Shown one piece after another: positions 7,044-9,566 of a DNA stretch of 9,566 nucleotides. The translations under genes and the position numbers were made by a program. The stretch's first letter is position 1, and each line of letters starts with the position of its first letter. Source of the DNA: an uncultured Leptotrichia sp. (GTDB lineage: Bacteria > Fusobacteriota > Fusobacteriia > Fusobacteriales > Leptotrichiaceae); the NCBI GenBank assembly GCA_937925095.1, contig CALEXX010000037.1, positions 1 through 9,566 of the forward strand, written 5' to 3'. The notes below the pieces were generated by a model. That model was given only the letters and a program-made list of their open reading frames with translations, ran no database searches and was not told the DNA's origin.

Positions 7044-7925
7044 TTATTTTTTAGCAGCTTCTACTATGATTCCCATTTGAGATAAAGGTTCTCCCAATTT
7101 AGTAACCGCTTCTGCTAATGCCTTTGTATCTTCTTTTGTTAAATCTGTATATAATTTATAGTGTTTGTCATCTGTCATATATTTATTCAGCAAGTCATTC
7201 ACTGCTTTAAATTCTGTATCTAAAGTTGCTACAAGTTTTGCATCCTTTTTCTCCAGTTTAGGTCTAAATAATTCAAATATTTTCTGAGCTCCTTCAATAT
7301 TTGCTCTGAAATCATACAAGTCAGTATGTGAGAAAATTTCCTCTTCCCCTGTAATTTTTTGAGTTGACACTTCATTTAATAAATCAATAGCTCCTGTAAG
7401 CATTAAATCAGGAGTTACTTCTATAGTAGTTATTTTAGCTTTTAACTCCTTAATGTCATTTACAAGTTCATCTGCATATTTTTCAGTACCTTTTGTTGTA
7501 TTTTCTTCCCATAATATTTTTTCAATTCTATGGAATCCTTTCCAACCTTCTTCAGTTTTAAACTCTTCTTTAAAATCTGCCAGACGGTAATCTATTTTAA
7601 TATCAGATTCTCCAAAGCTTTCAGCAATTGGTTCTGATCTCTCATATGCCATACGGATTAACGGATATGCTTTTTTAGCTTCATCCAGTTTTCCAGCCTT
7701 CAATAACTGAGCGAAATTCTCTGTATCTTTTAAAAGCATATCAATCTGCTCTTCAACAAATTTTTTATAATCAGATGTTTCCTTACTCAAATCAGTCTGA
7801 CCATCATCCTGAACTTTTTGTGAAACTGTTGTATCAGCTTTTGCATCTCCCTTAGGTGTTTCACTTTTTCCACAACTTACTAGCAATAATGCTCCTACCA
7901 GTAATAAAATTGCTGTTTTTTTCAT
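7044..7925 (-). CDS. efeO: EfeO-type M75/imelysin-like iron-uptake lipoprotein, 293 aa
   Basis: This is the periplasmic component of the EfeUOB system, thought to bind iron and deliver it to EfeU. The signal peptide ends in a lipobox (LLVSC, Cys18), so the mature protein is lipid-anchored, followed by a low-complexity charged linker (about 19-50). The M75 domain follows: RMAYERSEP (91-99) with Glu95 and Glu98, and the HxxE metal-site motif FHRIEKILW (His132, Glu135), then an EEIFSHTDLYDF segment (195-206) typical of EfeO. There is no N-terminal cupredoxin domain, unlike E. coli EfeO; in this it resembles lipoprotein forms such as S. aureus FepA. The start is ATG with AGGAGG nine bases upstream. 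It is the first gene of the operon, directly behind a strong promoter. Confidence 0.93.
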   Translation of the reverse strand: MKKTAILLLVGALLLVSCGKSETPKGDAKADTTVSQKVQDDGQTDLSKETSDYKKFVEEQIDMLLKDTENFAQLLKAGKLDEAKKAYPLIRMAYERSEPIAESFGESDIKIDYRLADFKEEFKTEEGWKGFHRIEKILWEENTTKGTEKYADELVNDIKELKAKITTIEVTPDLMLTGAIDLLNEVSTQKITGEEEIFSHTDLYDFRANIEGAQKIFELFRPKLEKKDAKLVATLDTEFKAVNDLLNKYMTDDKHYKLYTDLTKEDTKALAEAVTKLGEPLSQMGIIVEAAKK

Positions 7926-7962
7926 AATAAATATCCTCCTGTGTAATTTTTTCTACTTCTAG

Positions 7963-7991
7963 ATTATACTTATTATTTTTTTATTTGTAAA
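7963..7991 (-). promoter_or_regulatory. Promoter of the efeO-efeB-efeU-tatC-tatA operon
   Basis: Minus strand: TTTACA (7991-7986, 5 of 6 to consensus), 17-base spacer, perfect TATAAT (7968-7963). The predicted start near 7956 gives a leader of about 30 bases carrying AGGAGG before the efeO ATG. No comparably good promoter was seen between the operon genes. Confidence 0.8.
7964..7978 (-). promoter_or_regulatory. Possible Fur-type 7-1-7 operator overlapping the efeO -10 box
   Basis: Minus strand AAATAAT-A-AGTATAA matches the Fur 7-1-7 consensus TGATAAT-N-ATTATCA at 10 of 14 positions. It sits over the -10 hexamer, where an iron-dependent repressor would block transcription. The DNA is so AT-rich that a match of this level is weak evidence; iron control is expected from the operon content more than from this site. 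Confidence 0.22.
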
Positions 7992-7992
7992 G

Positions 7993-8021
7993 AAAAATTA
8001 TTTGAATTTCAAAATTTTTTT
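7993..8021 (-). promoter_or_regulatory. Inverted repeat directly upstream of the efeO -35 box
   Basis: The core is a perfect 6-1-6 dyad, TTTGAA-T-TTCAAA (8001-8013). After three mismatched positions the symmetry resumes for five more, so 11 of 14 arm positions pair. The centre is about 50 bases before the predicted transcription start. It could be an operator, an UP-like AT element, or a weak hairpin after the glycosyltransferase gene; the sequence does not decide between these. Confidence 0.35.
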
Positions 8022-8121
8022 ATCACTAATATTCAGTATATCATATTATATTGTATTATATTTCTGTTAAGTTGGGTATTCTTCTTACGTTTCCTGTTTT
8101 CATATTTTTTGCATAATTATA

Positions 8122-9348
8122 TTATTTCAAATTTCCATATAGCACGTCTTTTATCTCTTTTATTTTTGATTTCCATGACTTTGTATGGATTTTTTCAAGC
8201 AAATCTTTGCCTATTTCCCTATTTTTTCTTGTACGCTCTATCATTTTTTCCATTTTATTTGCCAGTCTTAGTACAAATGCAGGTTTTTCTTCTTCTACAG
8301 CCTTATCTGTATCGTAAATTGTAGGCATATCAACATATTCTATAATTTCATCCACATTCAGCTCTTTTCCCAGCAGTTCAATCAGACCATCTATTTTTGT
8401 AGCCACTACCCTAAGACCACTTCCAAGTGCTTCAACAGCTATAAGTCCAAGTCCTTCAAAGTATGAAGGCAGTATAAATACATCCTTTGTTCTCATTATA
8501 TCTGCCAGTTCTTTCTGGGACATAGCATTGTAAACTTTAATATTTTTAGAGTTCCCTATTGCTTTTTCTATTCTTTCCCTGTTCTGGTCATTTAGATTTC
8601 CTATCAGATCGATAGTTATTTTATCATCTGTTTCCTCCAGTTTTCTAAATGCCTTAATTAATTCATAGAATCCTTTAGAATCATCAAATTTCCCTGCATA
8701 CACTAACTCCACCTTTTCCTTTTTTGGATATTCTTCCAGAGGATAGAAAATTTTCTCATTGTATCCTGCACCGATATCTATTATTTTTTTACTATCTATT
8801 CCAAAAACTTCCTCAATATCTTTAAATTGCATATTACTTAATGCCAGAACATTGTCAACATCCTTCAGAGAGTGTATGTGTTTATCTTTCAAATGTACAT
8901 TTTGTCTAGCCTGTCTTATATCTGTATTATGGCATACTGCAATTACTCTTTTATCTGCAAACACTTCTCTTACCATTGAGGAAAGTATCCATAAATGATG
9001 TGTCAGCACCACATCTGGATTAAATTTTTCCTTTGCCAGATTCAGCTGTTTCAGAAATTCATTTTTCCACTGAACAAACATTTCATCAGTCATATCATGA
9101 TAAAGTGTGTTCGGATAAGGCATGATATCACTCATTCCTACTATCGGAAAAGGAATGTTTTCACTTTCAAAAACTACTTCAAACTGTTTTTCCTTGTCTA
9201 ATATATTTATGTCATACTCATTTGTAACACCGTAAATACACGCCTGTTCTATATCCCCATGTTCTTTCAGTCCTTCAATGACATTTGTGAAATAAACTCC
9301 ACTTCCAGTTTTTACAGGCAATTGTGCCAGCACATGCAATACTTTCAT
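8122..9348 (-). CDS. GT4-type (group 1) glycosyltransferase, 408 aa
   Basis: This is a retaining GT-B fold glycosyltransferase that would transfer a sugar from a nucleotide-sugar donor; donor and acceptor cannot be read from the sequence. The N-terminal acceptor domain starts MKVLHVLAQLP with a glycine loop GSGVYF (15-20). The C-terminal donor domain shows AGKFDDSKGF (218-227), with Lys220 and Lys225 in the usual phosphate-binding region, and the family motif PSYFEGLGLIAVEALGSG (294-311) with Glu298 and Glu306 in E-x7-E spacing. There are no membrane segments, so it is cytosolic or membrane-peripheral. The start is ATG with GGAGG nine bases upstream. It stands alone: a terminator precedes its promoter and the efe operon has its own promoter. 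A role in surface polysaccharide or glycolipid synthesis is plausible but inferred only from the family. Confidence 0.92.
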   Translation of the reverse strand: MKVLHVLAQLPVKTGSGVYFTNVIEGLKEHGDIEQACIYGVTNEYDINILDKEKQFEVVFESENIPFPIVGMSDIMPYPNTLYHDMTDEMFVQWKNEFLKQLNLAKEKFNPDVVLTHHLWILSSMVREVFADKRVIAVCHNTDIRQARQNVHLKDKHIHSLKDVDNVLALSNMQFKDIEEVFGIDSKKIIDIGAGYNEKIFYPLEEYPKKEKVELVYAGKFDDSKGFYELIKAFRKLEETDDKITIDLIGNLNDQNRERIEKAIGNSKNIKVYNAMSQKELADIMRTKDVFILPSYFEGLGLIAVEALGSGLRVVATKIDGLIELLGKELNVDEIIEYVDMPTIYDTDKAVEEEKPAFVLRLANKMEKMIERTRKNREIGKDLLEKIHTKSWKSKIKEIKDVLYGNLK

Positions 9349-9371
9349 TAATTTTATCCTCCGTTCTTCTT

Positions 9372-9380
9372 ATTATATCA
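9372..9380 (-). promoter_or_regulatory. Extended -10 promoter of the glycosyltransferase gene
   Basis: Minus strand TGATATAAT: a perfect TATAAT (9377-9372) with the TGn extension. The -35 position at 17-base spacing (9400-9395, AAAGAA) is poor, which is tolerated by extended -10 promoters. The predicted start near 9365 leaves a leader of about 17 bases containing the GGAGG ribosome site. Confidence 0.6.
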
Positions 9381-9434
9381 ATTTTTCAAATTTATTCTTT
9401 TTAAACTCTTCACTTTTTATTATAACATATATAT

Positions 9435-9480
9435 AAAAAAAACGGGATTTTTTAGAATAAAATCTATTTTAATCCCGTTT
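9435..9480 (-). terminator. Strong intrinsic terminator after the outer-membrane protein gene
   Basis: A perfect 10-bp stem, AAACGGGATT (9480-9471 read on the minus strand) with AATCCCGTTT (9449-9440), is followed on the minus strand by eight T residues (9442-9435). Inside the loop a second short stem, TAGA/TCTA (9466-9463 with 9456-9453), is separated by a T-rich internal loop. It begins 35 bases after the stop codon at 9515 and isolates the glycosyltransferase unit from upstream transcription. Confidence 0.92.
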
Positions 9481-9514
9481 CTTATTTTTAAATATTAATT
9501 TTATTTATAACTAA

Positions 9515-9566
9515 CTAGAAACTAAATCTCAGACCAGTTGTAAATACGTTGTTTCTTCCTTTTTTC
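9515..9566 (-). CDS. C-terminal end of a probable outer-membrane beta-barrel protein (partial)
   Basis: Only the last 16 codons and the TAG stop (9517-9515) are inside the window. They read KKGRNNVFTTGLRFSF. A final strand with alternating residues ending in phenylalanine at the extreme C-terminus is the usual signature recognised by the BAM machinery in outer-membrane barrel proteins, including porins and autotransporters. The strong terminator just downstream supports a real, well-expressed gene end. The assignment to a specific barrel family is not possible from this fragment. Confidence 0.62.
   Translation of the reverse strand, partial: KKGRNNVFTTGLRFSF

Noticed and set aside
8031..8070. 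AT-rich near-palindromic tract (repeated TATTATA-like words) after the glycosyltransferase gene
   Set aside because: The symmetry is explained by alternating A/T composition; there is no GC stem and no T-tract, so it is not called a terminator or a repeat element.
8109..9201. Several plus-strand open frames opposite the glycosyltransferase gene
   Set aside because: All are antisense to a clear GT4 coding sequence, overlap it nearly completely and show no domain or convincing start context.

Overview
The window is AT-rich throughout and every gene reads leftward (minus strand). It carries sigma70-type promoters, strong Shine-Dalgarno sites, a lipoprotein, a twin-arginine exported enzyme and the tail of a probable outer-membrane beta-barrel protein. 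An AT-rich diderm of the Fusobacteriota, perhaps a Leptotrichia-like genus, fits best. This placement is an inference from composition and protein style, not from a database match.

Layout in the direction of transcription, from the right edge. (1) The last 16 codons of a probable outer-membrane protein end at 9515 and are followed by a strong intrinsic terminator (9435-9480). (2) A single-gene unit encodes a GT4-type glycosyltransferase (8122-9348) behind an extended -10 promoter. (3) A near-consensus promoter (7963-7991) drives a five-gene iron operon: efeO lipoprotein (7044-7925), efeB DyP-type peroxidase (5739-6977), efeU/FTR1 permease (4070-5761), tatC (3281-3994) and tatA (3072-3278). 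It closes with a hairpin terminator (3008-3067). (4) A PTS-type PRD regulator (1048-2910) is followed by a small exported protein of unknown function (120-971). (5) A tRNA-Thr(UGU) gene runs off the left edge behind a perfect consensus promoter.

The central operon is the coherent system. EfeO (periplasmic, lipid-anchored, M75/imelysin-like) would bind iron and pass it to the EfeU permease. EfeB is the haem peroxidase partner and carries a textbook twin-arginine signal, so it needs the Tat translocase. The operon supplies that translocase as a minimal TatA+TatC pair, with no TatB gene in the window. Gene order O-B-U followed by tat genes resembles the fepABC/tatAC locus of Staphylococcus aureus, so the linkage is not new in itself. 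The notable details are the duplicated helical domain fused to EfeU, the 23-base efeB/efeU overlap with a TTG start, and the diderm setting.

The regulator keeps the phosphorylatable residues of its EIIB and EIIA domains but appears to have lost the canonical PRD2 histidines, and no PTS transporter lies beside it. No mobile element, CRISPR array or frameshift was seen. No gene-free stretch exceeds 300 bases; the longest, 7926-8121 (196 bases), holds the efe promoter and a candidate operator.
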